Positions 46,611 to 56,404 of a DNA stretch of 64,000 nt are shown here, piece after piece (position 1 is the stretch's first letter; every line of letters begins with the position of its first letter). Origin of the DNA: Campanula takesimana (lineage: Eukaryota > Streptophyta > Magnoliopsida > Asterales > Campanulaceae); the NCBI GenBank assembly GCA_026119855.1, contig JAOWBW010000866.1:1-64000 (forward strand), given 5' to 3'. A program made the translations under genes and the position numbers. The notes under the pieces are model-generated. The model was not told the origin of the DNA and made no database searches. It saw only the letters and a list, made by a program, of their open reading frames with translations.

Positions 46611-46867
46611 CTCCCTCTGTCCCTAAATGAGTGTCCATTTTCAAGAAATCTTTGTCCCTAAATGAGTGTCTTTTTTTAACATAACTTTCTCCCTAAACGT
46701 TTTTTTGGAAAAAAAATTCACCGGTTTCTTTATAAGTGCAAAACTAAAGGTTTGGAAAGGAGATTACAAGATTATATATGAATTGTTGTTACCAAATTGT
46801 TCAAAAAGTTTAGATTTTCAGTGTCCCTTAAAATGAAATTTGGACACTCATTTAGGGACAGAGGGAG
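46611..46867. mobile_element. Stowaway-like MITE (257 bp)
   Basis: Perfect 26 bp terminal inverted repeats begin CTCCCTCTGTCCCTAAATGA. TA is duplicated on both sides (46609-46610 and 46868-46869). There is no coding capacity. Ends and target fit the Tc1/mariner-related Stowaway class. It lies between the two antisense genes of Tat1, about 105 bp past the stop of antisense gene 2. Confidence 0.92.
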
Positions 46868-46971
46868 TAATTAATTACATACATACAAATTAAAAATATT
46901 ATACATAAATATATGTTTCTCTGTTCCTCTCCTCTCTTTCTAACAAAATGTAGGAACTAAAGGGACTACAT

Positions 46972-49095
46972 CTAGTCCGAGTCAGAATCCTCGATATCAA
47001 CATCCTCCTCCTCATCATCACTATCATCATCATCAACATGGCCCCGCTGCTGCACATAGTGGGATCCACCGGCTCCTGAGCCTCTACCTCTGATAAACCT
47101 CCGGCAGGCACGAGACGAGGAAGCAGCCTCTGTAGGTGTTCTCTCTCTGAGTGGCGGCACCACCACGTCCTCCTGACGGCAGGTACAAGCGGCGGCCAAG
47201 CTCCGGAATAGCCTCTCAAAAATATTGCCCCGACGGACAGAGCGTATATAGGCCTCCCGGGTTACCTGGGACAAGTAAGCACAGTTCAGATACAAGTCTA
47301 AAGTGTGTGCAAGACAGAAATAAAAAATCAAAGGGTATTGTACCGTAGCTCCAAGCAGAGGAAGCTGGGCCCTAGTGACCTCATCAGCCTCAGTAGGAGT
47401 CAGGTCAAAATCCACCTCAACACCTCTCCGCTGCATCCGAATACTGTCCAGGAACCGCGGCATGTCCATACCATATCTAGCTCCCCTACTCGAGCCAACC
47501 GGATAGGCACCAGCCTGCCTCCTCGCCAACACCTGTGGGCTTACCAACACATTCACTACGAACCACTCGTAATCAGCCCCACTCTGGTACAAATGGGCCA
47601 GAGTCCTAACCCGGTAGTCACCGCTCCTCTTTAACCTAGCAGGATACAGCATATCCCTCAGAGGCTCGCTCGGGGCCCACAACATAGGATGTTTGCTATG
47701 ATATCTGCAAACTCTCTCGCCAAGATACATGGCATCCCCAGTCAACCCTGTCAGGAAGCAGCGGGAAGCAGTGAAATCCTTAGCCTGACTGACCCCTGTC
47801 AGCACTAGATCCGACCAAGGAAAGAACTGGAAGTCCTCATGCAAAGGACCACTCAACCTAGCAATAAAAATCCCCAGATCGGGAGTCTTCCTGGCCTTGC
47901 TGCGGCCCTCCAACTGGTTGCTCTTTGCCCAGAACCTCATAACCGGGACTTCTTTGACCCCCTGCACGCCGAAGGGAGCAATATGGAACAGCTCGTAGAC
48001 CCACACCTGTGGAGAAAAGCAGTATTTTAGTTCAAAACAGTTCTAAAAGGCGGACAAGAAATAACAGAAGAGTCAAAGACATACCTCAAAGGCAAACTGA
48101 AAACAGTCGAAAGACGAGGTACTAGACCTTGAGCAGACATCAAGGGCCCTGTACATCTCCACCAGCCCGGCTCCGCCCCTTGAGACCTGACTCGCCTACT
48201 CCAGATCAGCTAGAGCACCCAATAGAGAAAACCGACAAAAGGTCCCCGCACTCGGGAACAGGGTTTGCGACAAGCTGTACCACAGAAAGGCCCGCACCAA
48301 ACAGTCAGTGTCGTGAACACCCTCAACATAATCTCGGATAGCCTCCTCCACCAAGGTCCTCAAATGACCCACCTCAAAGCCGTTTCCCTTCATACCTTTG
48401 CCCAACGGCATCCCAATCAGATCCACCTGATGGTGCGGGTCCGCAGCCAAAGACTCATCAAAAGGTAGCTCCACATCCGTGAACATGAGCCCCGTAATAG
48501 CAGCAAAGTCGGTCGGAGTAACAGTCACCTCTCCCCAACTAAAGTGGAACGTGTGGGTAGTGTCCCACCAATACTCCCCCATCGCCTCAACAAGACCCAT
48601 CACCTTCTGGGTCCCCTATACAGCCCATACAGCATCAAAAAACGGACCGAAGCCCAGAGCCCGGATCCTCTCCTTCACCACACCACCCGGCGGCAACCTT
48701 TGCCACAGCTCTGCCACCGCTCTCGTTGACCCATGAGATTTCATCCTCTGCAGGTAAGCACAGCAAAGGTATGTTACCCAACTAGCAATTATGTGCTATA
48801 ATTTAAAGTGTACATGCATGCTTTATTTTATCTATTCGCGCATATATTTGCCGTCCCCAAAAATTAATCAACAAATCTCAAAAAATTAAATAATCACGAA
48901 CGATTAATTTAATTTAACGCAGTCTTAAAATAATACAACAAGTATCCCAAAAGAAATAACAAAAAGCGAGACCGTTACCTCCTTCGTCTCCATCAATATC
49001 TCGCCAGACCAATGTTTGTCGATGCCCGCGTACAAGTCAAAGTGTTGTCCTACCGTAAAATGCCACTCATCGGGACAAAAGTTTCGCGAAGCCAT
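46972..49095 (-). pseudogene. Antisense gene 2 of Tat1: plant mobile domain (PMD) protein, four exons
   Basis: Exon 1 is 49095-48979 (MASRNFCPDEWHF), exon 2 48747-48085, exon 3 48006-47344 and exon 4 47265-46972. All three introns are GT-AG and phase 0 (231, 78 and 78 bp), and the joined frame is 578 codons. Exon 2 holds the PMD core: FGPFFDAVWAV, YWWDTTHTFHFSWGEVTVTP, DFAAITGL, DCLVRAFLWYSL and FQFAFE, continuing in exon 3 as VWVYELFHIAP. That continuity over the intron supports the splice model. The C-terminus is acidic (DDDDSDDEEEDVDIEDSDSD). Only two lesions are visible, TAG 48618-48616 and TAG 48198-48196, both explainable by C-to-T changes. PMD proteins include Arabidopsis MAIN/MAIL1 and many transposon-borne copies. 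Whether this one acts for the element or was captured is unknown. Confidence 0.78.
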
Positions 49096-49352
49096 CCTCG
49101 ACAAAAGGAAGGAAAACTAGAGAGGAAAGAGACAGCCGGCGGCTGTTTGTAGGGTCTGTCCAACAAAAAGACTAGCCACGCGGCCAGTGTGTCCAGGCGA
49201 CGTGGCACGATCTCAGCCCTCCATCTCGTGCGCCCACAAGTAATCCCAGCATACGAATATCAGCCAATCAGAAGGTTTCGCCGCGCGGCCAGTTATTCTT
49301 CCAGGCGAGCAATTTTATAATTTAGCCCCTCAGCTTATTGTTAATCCAAAAT
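49096..49352 (-). promoter_or_regulatory. Promoter-like region of antisense PMD gene
   Basis: On the minus strand TTATAAAATT (49320-49311) lies 216 bp before the ATG and a GATTGG box at about 49270. Two GC-rich motif copies (+ strand GCCGCGCGGCCAGT 49280-49293, GCCACGCGGCCAGT 49175-49188) and a pyrimidine-rich leader (CTCTTTCCTCTC) just before the start complete it. Function is inferred from composition and position. Confidence 0.5.
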
Positions 49353-49740
49353 TAACCAAATCCGGTCTGGAAGACCGCGTAAATCACCAAACTCAACCAA
49401 ATCCGGTCTGGAAGACCGTGTAAATCACCAAACTTAAACAAATCAGGTCCAAAAGCCCGTATAAATCACCAAACTTAACCAAAAAACGGTCCAGAAGACC
49501 GCGTAAAACACCAAAACAATCTATAATCAAAGGCTGGGAACGTCCTTAAACCCTAAAATTATGATTGGAGGTAGAAAACATCCAAAAACCCGAAGGCGGA
49601 TTAAGGAAACCATTATAAAATCCTTAAATAACTAAATCAATTTATAATTGGAGGTCGGAAGCTCCGTAAACCCAAAAAATTATAATTGGAGGTGGGATGC
49701 ATCCATAAACCCTTCATGTTGAGAAAGTTATAGGCGTAAC
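49353..49740 (+). repeat. Tandem repeats in Tat1 3' region, first block
   Basis: A unit of about 41 bp occurs four times to 49515; each carries a small hairpin (CGGTCTGGAAGACCG). Then a degenerate unit based on ATAATTGGAGGT occurs about four times to 49740. Confidence 0.8.
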
Positions 49741-49934
49741 ACCGTGCGAGCTCTAGACAATCGGCGTTACCTATTACCGGATTATGCGATGCTGAGGAAC
49801 TGCACTTCTCAAAGTACCGTAGCTCACCGATAAGTTATGCGATTATGTACGCTCTATAGGAAGCTAGAATCCATCCCTCTTTTTGTTCTCGATTCTTTAA
49901 ACTTCTTGTCGAACCATGCATATGACCTCTCCTC

Positions 49935-50335
49935 TTTCCCCAAGTAAAGTCCATCTGCAATGACTTTATTTGTTCTACGATGAGTCGTTTCTGTAAAGTC
50001 TATCTGCAACGACTTTATTGCTCAACGATGTTTCGTTTCTTTTTGGTTTCTTCCTTTTTACCTCTTTCCCAAAGTAAAGTCCATCTGCAACGACTTTATT
50101 TGTTCTACGATGATTCATTTCTGTAAAGTCTATCTGCAACGACTTTATTGCTCAACGATGTTTCGTTTGTTTTTGGTCTCCTCCTTTTTATCTCCTTCCC
50201 CGGTAAAGTCCATCTGCAACGACTTTATTTGTTCTACGATGATTCATTTCTGTAAAGTCTATCTGCAACGACTTTATTTCTCAATGATGTTTTGTTTCTT
50301 TTTCTTTTCTCCCCAGTAGGGTCCACGTGACTTTA
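49935..50335 (+). repeat. Tandem repeats in Tat1 3' region, second block
   Basis: A unit of about 120-130 bp occurs about three times. It is made of two half units around TAAAGTCYATCTGCAACGAC with the following TTTA. TAAAGTC and GACTTTA form a 7-pair stem in each of six copies. Confidence 0.85.
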
Positions 50336-50586
50336 TTGCTTTACGAACATTTGTCTATCCCCAGCAAAAAGACGATGTCTCGTTTCTTTCTCCCACATTT
50401 TCTCAAACAAAGATTGGCTTGATTCCCTTTGGATACGTAGGTATCCTGACTTAGGTTTAGCCACTCGACCAACTTGGTCATCTTCTTTCTCATTCCTCTC
50501 TCGATTTGGAACTCATGTTTCAGATCGGTTACTTTTCTTAATCGACGACCCTCCATGCCTTGCAAGAAACGTCGCCGAGTGGCTAC

Positions 50587-51828
50587 TGTTAGTAACAAAC
50601 CTAAAAATGAGTTATTAGGCATTCTAGAACTCACAGGGACCTCCCAGGTATTTATGAACTGCGCAGGACTTATCCAGGATTTCCCGAAAAGCCCGGATAA
50701 GGAGATATTTATGACCTGATCGGATGAAGCTGCAAAGATAGACGTTATCTCATCATCCTCCAGAGTCCAAGCTGAACAAAAAAGCATTGGGAACCGAGCT
50801 AACCACTTGGACCGGCCGGCCGGTCACTCCTTCTGGGTCGGAAACCTTATAAATAGGTGACCTCGGTTCATAATTTCAAGACACAATTCTCTCCCCCGAG
50901 TTCTACAGCCTAAACTGATGGCAGAACTCTCTCTCTAAGCCTTTCTAGCAATCCCAAAGGTCCGGCGAATCCACGCAAGAGATTCGACTTCGTTCTTGTC
51001 AAGATTGGTGAGAATTTGCCATGTTTTCTTAGTTTAGATCTGATTTATGCTAGTTTCATTATGTTTATACACCTATATTCATGTGTTCATAACGTGTTCT
51101 TCATGTTCTTACTAGAATTCATAATATGCTCTATATCTAGGGTAGCGATCATCATGTTTATGTGTTCATTCATACATGTTCATGATATACTTATTATTAT
51201 GCTAGATCTACGGCTTATCCCATGTGTAACATGCTAGATCTAATGTTTTAATCCATATTCATATGCATAGCCGATGATGATCCACGAGATCTAGGAACTA
51301 CTTCTAAACCCTAAACTTTAGGTAATTACTCCCATGATCAGTAACTCTCCAATGATGAATATGATGACTACACATTGATCTTATCAATGGTATAATCACT
51401 ATTCTAGGATGTGATCATCTTACATGATTCTTTCTCCTCCCCCTTCATTATTCATGATCCCACGTCTTCTCTCTATTCTGATTATGTGCGAACTACGCTG
51501 ACCTGAGCTTCTCATCGTGAGAGGAACGTAGGCAATCTTCGGATCCGGTCTCAATCACTAACACACTACTAACACATTCATCATGATAGAAAGTCCGATC
51601 TATCGGGCGATAGGAGTGATAACTTTATATTCTTCTCTTGTCTTAACTTGACCCCTAAACCCTCTCTGTTAGCTTTTCTCAATGTTTTAGCTCAATAAAA
51701 ACAACGTGGCGACTCATAATAATGTTAAATGCCAATTTGAATATCCTAATCCCATAGAAAAGATAAATAAAGATAAATAAAAGAAAGACTTCCCATGTGT
51801 CGCCCGCATTCGGAAAGGGGTATTCACA
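50587..51828 (+). repeat. 3' LTR of Tat1
   Basis: It pairs with 36469-37719. It differs mainly in the GC-rich stretch before the TATA box, where the 5' LTR has two GCGGCCA motifs and this copy a shorter CCGGCCGGCCGGTCAC. A 16-base stretch near 51670 is unique to it. TATA box at 50848-50855. It ends TATTCACA at 51828. Confidence 0.9.
51491..51551 (+). other. Tat hairpin module, copy 5 (3' LTR)
   Basis: Same as copy 3 except CTTCGGATCC for CTTCGGATTC near the end. Confidence 0.75.
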
Positions 51829-52722
51829 GAGCTCTGCTTGTAGATCCTTGAGCTTTGTTGAATGAGCCGAGTTTTGAGAACTTTCTGAACTTATGGAATC
51901 TCTTCACAAATAAAGTGAAGTCTTCATCATCCATGTCTAATAGCTCAGAAGTAGAAATTTTGGGATCGGAACTTTTCTCATCTTGTACTGGCGCTGGCAC
52001 ATGCGCTTCCTCTCTATGCGCCACCATATCAATGGATTTTGATTTTCTTTCAGTTTCACTTATGCGCTGAAGTTTGAGCTCATAAACCTTGAGATTTGCA
52101 TAAAGGTTCCTTAAAGTCTATACATCTAAAGTTCCAGCGTCTTCAAGAGCGCTAGATTTATGTAGGTATCTTGATCCAAAAGCAGCAAGGAAATTTGTGT
52201 TTAATTCCTTATTCGAGAACTTCTTTCCAAGTGAAATACAGAGATTGATAATTTCACAATAGCGTTCATAAGTCTGTCTAAGAGTTTCACCGGGGAGTTG
52301 AGAGAATTGTTGAATCTCTTTTGCACTTCGTATCTCTTGTTCTCCATGCAAACCGTGTCTCCTTCTATATGCTCTTCAATAGCATCCCATAACTCATTGG
52401 CGGTAGCACAATGCATGACTTGTTGTTTCATAGCCATGCTTAGGAGAATGTTTCTTGCTTTGCCATCATTTGCAACTCTTCTCAATTCTTCTTCAGTCCA
52501 TTCTTCCTTTGGTTTCTTGATGGTTGGTTGAGCAACGTTGGTGCGTGGATTTGGATTCGCTTTAATTGGGATGTAAGGTCCATAAACCACGGTGTCATGA
52601 AGCCTTTCATCGATTGAGGTAAGATGAGTCAGGATGCTGAATTTCCACACGTCAAAGTGATCTTCATCAAAGACTGGAACATGTGTGTAGTTAGCAGTTG
52701 CCGATGGTTTTGAGTTTGCCAT
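51829..52722 (-). pseudogene. gag of copia 2, N-terminal part
   Basis: It starts with the same MANSKPSATANYTHVP as copia 1 at 52722. One base is lost near 52307 and the capsid continues in a second frame (QLPGETLRQTYERYCEIINL), with a TAG at 52118 at a tryptophan position. Then comes KSKSIDMVAHREEA up to the Tat1 insertion at 51829. Four codons present in copia 1 (TLST near 21455) are missing in frame. Confidence 0.9.
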
Positions 52723-52783
52723 ATCGAATCAGCACCCAAGCTGTTAAGCTTGAAAAACAAAAAAATGTTTTAAAAAGGTGTTT

Positions 52784-52795
52784 GCTCTGATACCA
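52784..52795 (-). promoter_or_regulatory. Primer binding site, copia 2
   Basis: TGGTATCAGAGC on the minus strand, 2 bp inside the 5' LTR; initiator methionine tRNA type. Confidence 0.9.
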
Positions 52796-52797
52796 CT

Positions 52798-54072
52798 TGA
52801 TGGTCCCAAAGGGCAACAAGGGTATGGAAAATAGCTAGAGGGGGGTGAATAGATGTTTTAAAATTCTTTTCGTACCCTTGATAAACTCAATTGCAAATGT
52901 GCACTTTATCAAATAAGCGTTATGAAATGCGCCTAAGTGAGTGAGTGAAATGCACAGCGGAATTTAGTTAAGTAAATAGGTGCAAAGAATGATAAAGGGG
53001 GGGCGCACACACTCTAAGTATTTTGGCTCAAAGTGAGTGAAATAAGGAACTACGGCAAATGATAAAACAAACACAACACAATTCAATCCAATCCAATCAA
53101 TCTACAATGACTAAACAAACAAATAGTGAGATAAGATAATAACTTGAAAGTAAATGACAAGAAATTAATACACGCTATTTGGAGAGGTTCGATCGGGAAG
53201 TGATCTACGTCCTCTACCAAGATGGTTAGTCTTGGATTTCTAATGAAGATCTTATAATATGAGAGAGTGTTTACAAATTACAATGTTTGAGCTTATACAC
53301 TAACTCAAGATCTAATATTCTATGAAAGAACAAATCCTAGACAAAACTGGTGTATCTCTTAAAGAAAGATCTAAGTGATCAAACTTAAAGAGGTGCGTGT
53401 GTGAATTTAGATTCAAGGCTCTTTAGATCTTTATGATTTAGAGCACAATAAAACTAAAGTGTTTTTGCTTAAGGATCTGGGCTAAGGATGAATATATGAA
53501 GATGTTCTTGAGTAATCTAGGAATTCAAAGGCAATCTTTAAATCTTCACCAAATGCTTGAGAGAGAAATTCAGAGATTCTTAGCAACTTCAAAACGTTTG
53601 AAGTTATGGGGTATTTATAGTAGAGCTCCAAAAACTAGCCGTTGGAAATCCCTTGTAGATAAGGTTAAAGGACATATGTGCTGGAGCTCATTGAGTGAAG
53701 CACGTGTCCTTTATAGCCGTTAGACACATAACACAAATATGACCATTGTGGACAGGTGTCCTCAGATGCGGGTGCATACGTGTTATTTTTCCACCGTTGG
53801 ATCTTTGGCGTAGTTTGAATTTCTTCAAGTCTTCATGTCTTCAATAAATCACCAAGTGTTAAATTAACATCAATGAGGCACGTTAAGCCTTGGGGCGCAT
53901 ATCATGCGCGCGCACACAAGTGGCGCATGGGCGCAGTGAGAGGCGCATGGCGCAAGGTACATCCCTTGAATCAAACTTGTGATTTTTCTTGAATCTTGAT
54001 ACCTATCCCTATTCCTAAGCCTAGTCCATTACAATGGACTACCAAAAAAATGAAGTATAAATACTTCTTACA
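52798..54072 (-). repeat. 5' LTR of copia 2, inner part
   Basis: It pairs with 25468-26819. It ends GGGACCATCA at 52798 (A for C compared with the sister LTR). TATA box at about 53612-53620; GCGC cluster at 53876-53955. It is interrupted at 54072 by Tekay D and resumes at 62992/62997. Confidence 0.92.
54068..54072 (+). repeat. Target-site duplication of Tekay D, left
   Basis: TTACA directly before the LTR start at 54073; repeated at 62992-62996. Confidence 0.95.
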
Positions 54073-56283
54073 TGTCACGACCCGAAATCTAGGCTCTATT
54101 TTATTAGTAATAAATAATTATTATTTATTTATTTGCTTATTTATTTATTTAAATTATTATTTATTTATGTAAATATTTATGTGTGCATTTTATGTTTCAT
54201 AATAATTATGCCTAGCATTTTGTTTCGGTCATTTGGGTTAGTGTAGTATTGTTGGGTCTTATTTGTTAGTGGTGAGTTTATTAGTAAAGGGTAGTATTAG
54301 GGGAGGGGCCTATGTGAAAGTTTTCAAATAATTCTTCATCTACTCCCTCCCTACTCCTTCTCTTCTCCCTCACCTTCCCCCTAACTCACTCCTCTCTCCC
54401 ACCTCAATCTCTCTCTCTCCTCCATTTGTGTAAGTTTCTTTCCCTTTCCTTCTCTCTTCATTTTCTTCATCTTCTTCTTGTTATTTCTCGTTTCTTAAAA
54501 CATGAATCTTGTTTAGATCGTCGATAGGATCACGTAGAATCAAAAAGAATTGAATTCCGTCAACTTTGAGAAAATTCAAGTAAGTTACTTTTCCCCCATT
54601 TATGCTAAAATGTTCATATCATGTTTATATTATGCTTGTTGTGTTATATTGGAAGTTTGGTTGAGTTTGGAGTTTATTTGAATTTATTTTGAGTTTTGGT
54701 CAAAAATGGTGATTTTAGGAATGTTGGGTTTGAATCTTGATCTTGGTTGATAAATGGTATTATTTGAGTCCCCGTTCTAGTTATAAGTTGTTTTGGGTTC
54801 ATATTTATGCTTGGTGGAAGGTTGATTATGTTGGATTTTGATTGTTATGAGAAATGGGTAAGAAAAATGGTAGAAACCCAGATTTTGGCCGCAAATTGCC
54901 TTTCCGGGCAAGGAGGCGCGCGCAGCCTCCCATAGGAGGCGCGCACACCCTTATGCCCCTTTTGAACAAAAACCTTCTGTCCATTGGAGGCGCGCGCACC
55001 CTCCCCCTTCCAATTCTTGATTTCCTTCTGATGAAAGGAGGCGTGCGCCCCCTTTTGGTTGAAGCGCGCACACCCCTCCCTCCCCTGTTCCAAATTGATT
55101 TGTTTTCATGCTATCTTCCGAAAGTCATAACTCTCTCGTCCGAACTCCGATTTAGGTGTATAAACTATCGTTTTAAAGATCTCCTTGAGCTCTTCGAGAT
55201 GAGTTAGTAGTTGTAGTTGGATGCCTAGAATTGAATTGGATCCTTTGTGATTGAATGTGTTATAGTAATTGAGTATTCTTACTTTGGAAGTATTGGAGCA
55301 CCTTTATTGTGTATTGTTGGTTCATTTCATCTTCTTGGTGATTATTTGGCATGATTCCCTACTTTGGAATCCATGGCTATTTATCGTGCTAGTATTTTAT
55401 TACTTGGCCTACGTTTGAAAGTCCGGCTGGTTATTTGTGTTTGTTTCGGGCGATGCGAAATATTATAATGGCACGGCCAAGTCCATTATGATGTTGACCA
55501 TTGTTTTGCCCCATTATTACCCTCCTCCAGATTGGCCTTGGATGTGCGAAGAGCTAGCTCCTTTGTGTGTATTTTAGCTTTACTTGGAGCATGACTTTGT
55601 GGCATGTCTCCCGTCTTTTGTGACACTCTTATGGTTATTGGTTCCGGTACCGGGGATTTCTCTTCAGCTTTCATGCTATTATGAAGATGATGATTTGTTG
55701 ATTATTGAAGCTGCGCAGCGACCTTTATTTGGTTTATCAGTTGGGAAAACCTTGGCTATATCCTTTGTTATGTGTTTATTTCCGCTGCTATCTGTTATGT
55801 GATAATTGCTATATGTTATGTGATTTATTATGGATTATTACATCATAGCATGTCATGTAGTTGCATTAGTAACTTATTGAGATTTATCTCACCCCCTTTC
55901 TTTTATCTTTGTTTTTCCTTAACCCCCCCAGGTGCTAAGGATTAGTCTCACTGATCACGAGAAAGAGGACGTCGAGTGTGGATATATTCTTTTGGGGAAA
56001 GTTGTTATAGGTTGGTTTACATTATATAAATGTGTAACCTTTTTGGGATAGTTGTACCAAACAATGACGTCATTAAGAATTGTATATTTATATTCTGTTG
56101 GGCATAAACTTGTGGAAGTTTATGATAGTTGTATTTGGTTATTATCAAACTTGGATTTGTAAAACTTTGGATCATCACCTTTTGGTATCAAATGGAATTT
56201 TTAACTTCGGTTTTTCACAATTTTGGTTTTAAGTCGACGTCCAGATCACGGTCTCGGGCCCGCACGGGTTCGGGGGCGCGGCA
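54073..56283 (+). repeat. 5' LTR of Tekay D (2211 bp)
   Basis: Starts TGTCACGACCCG and ends GGGGGCGCGGCA, one base off the expected GCGCGACA. Confidence 0.95.
54911..55078 (+). repeat. GC-rich short-repeat array in 5' LTR of D
   Basis: Five variants of GGAGGCGCGCGCACCCTCC. The 3' LTR (61690-61785) has only three; the lost part ends at one of the repeat words. A TATA-like GTGTATAAAC follows at about 55157. Confidence 0.88.
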
Positions 56284-56284
56284 G

Positions 56285-56300
56285 TTGTTATCAGAGCTAT
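56285..56300 (+). promoter_or_regulatory. Primer binding site of Tekay D
   Basis: TTGTTATCAGAGCTA lies just after the LTR and matches the initiator methionine tRNA site (TGGTATCAGAGC) with one mismatch. Confidence 0.8.
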
Positions 56301-56404
56301 GGCATTAGCTCTATATATAAGTATAGGTGGATTAGTTTGACCTAGGAGGATAGTAGTGTGCGGAGTGATTAACGGTTGATGTTTTATGCAGGTACTTGTT
56401 TACA

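Larger units (their letters stand above)
36467..51828 (+). mobile_element. Ty3/gypsy Tat/Ogre-type element Tat1
   Basis: It is about 15.4 kb with two LTRs of about 1.25 kb. The primer site is TGGCGACTCTGCTGGGGA, which follows the pattern reported for Ogre/Tat elements with arginine tRNA. Order: leader, gag, linker, reverse transcriptase, RNase H, a second archaeal-type RNase H, integrase, two antisense genes, a repeat-rich 3' region. It sits in gag of copia 2; the flanks GGGCT (36462-36466) and GAGCT (51829-51833) look like a target duplication with one mismatch. Both LTR copies are preceded by AC before TGTTAG, so the left edge is uncertain by 2 bp. I see no good polypurine tract before 50585. 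Confidence 0.9.

Noticed and set aside
54826..55093. Similar antisense Arg/Pro-rich frames in the 5' LTR of D
   Set aside because: Same cause as in LTR B, and the 3' LTR of the same element has lost most of it.
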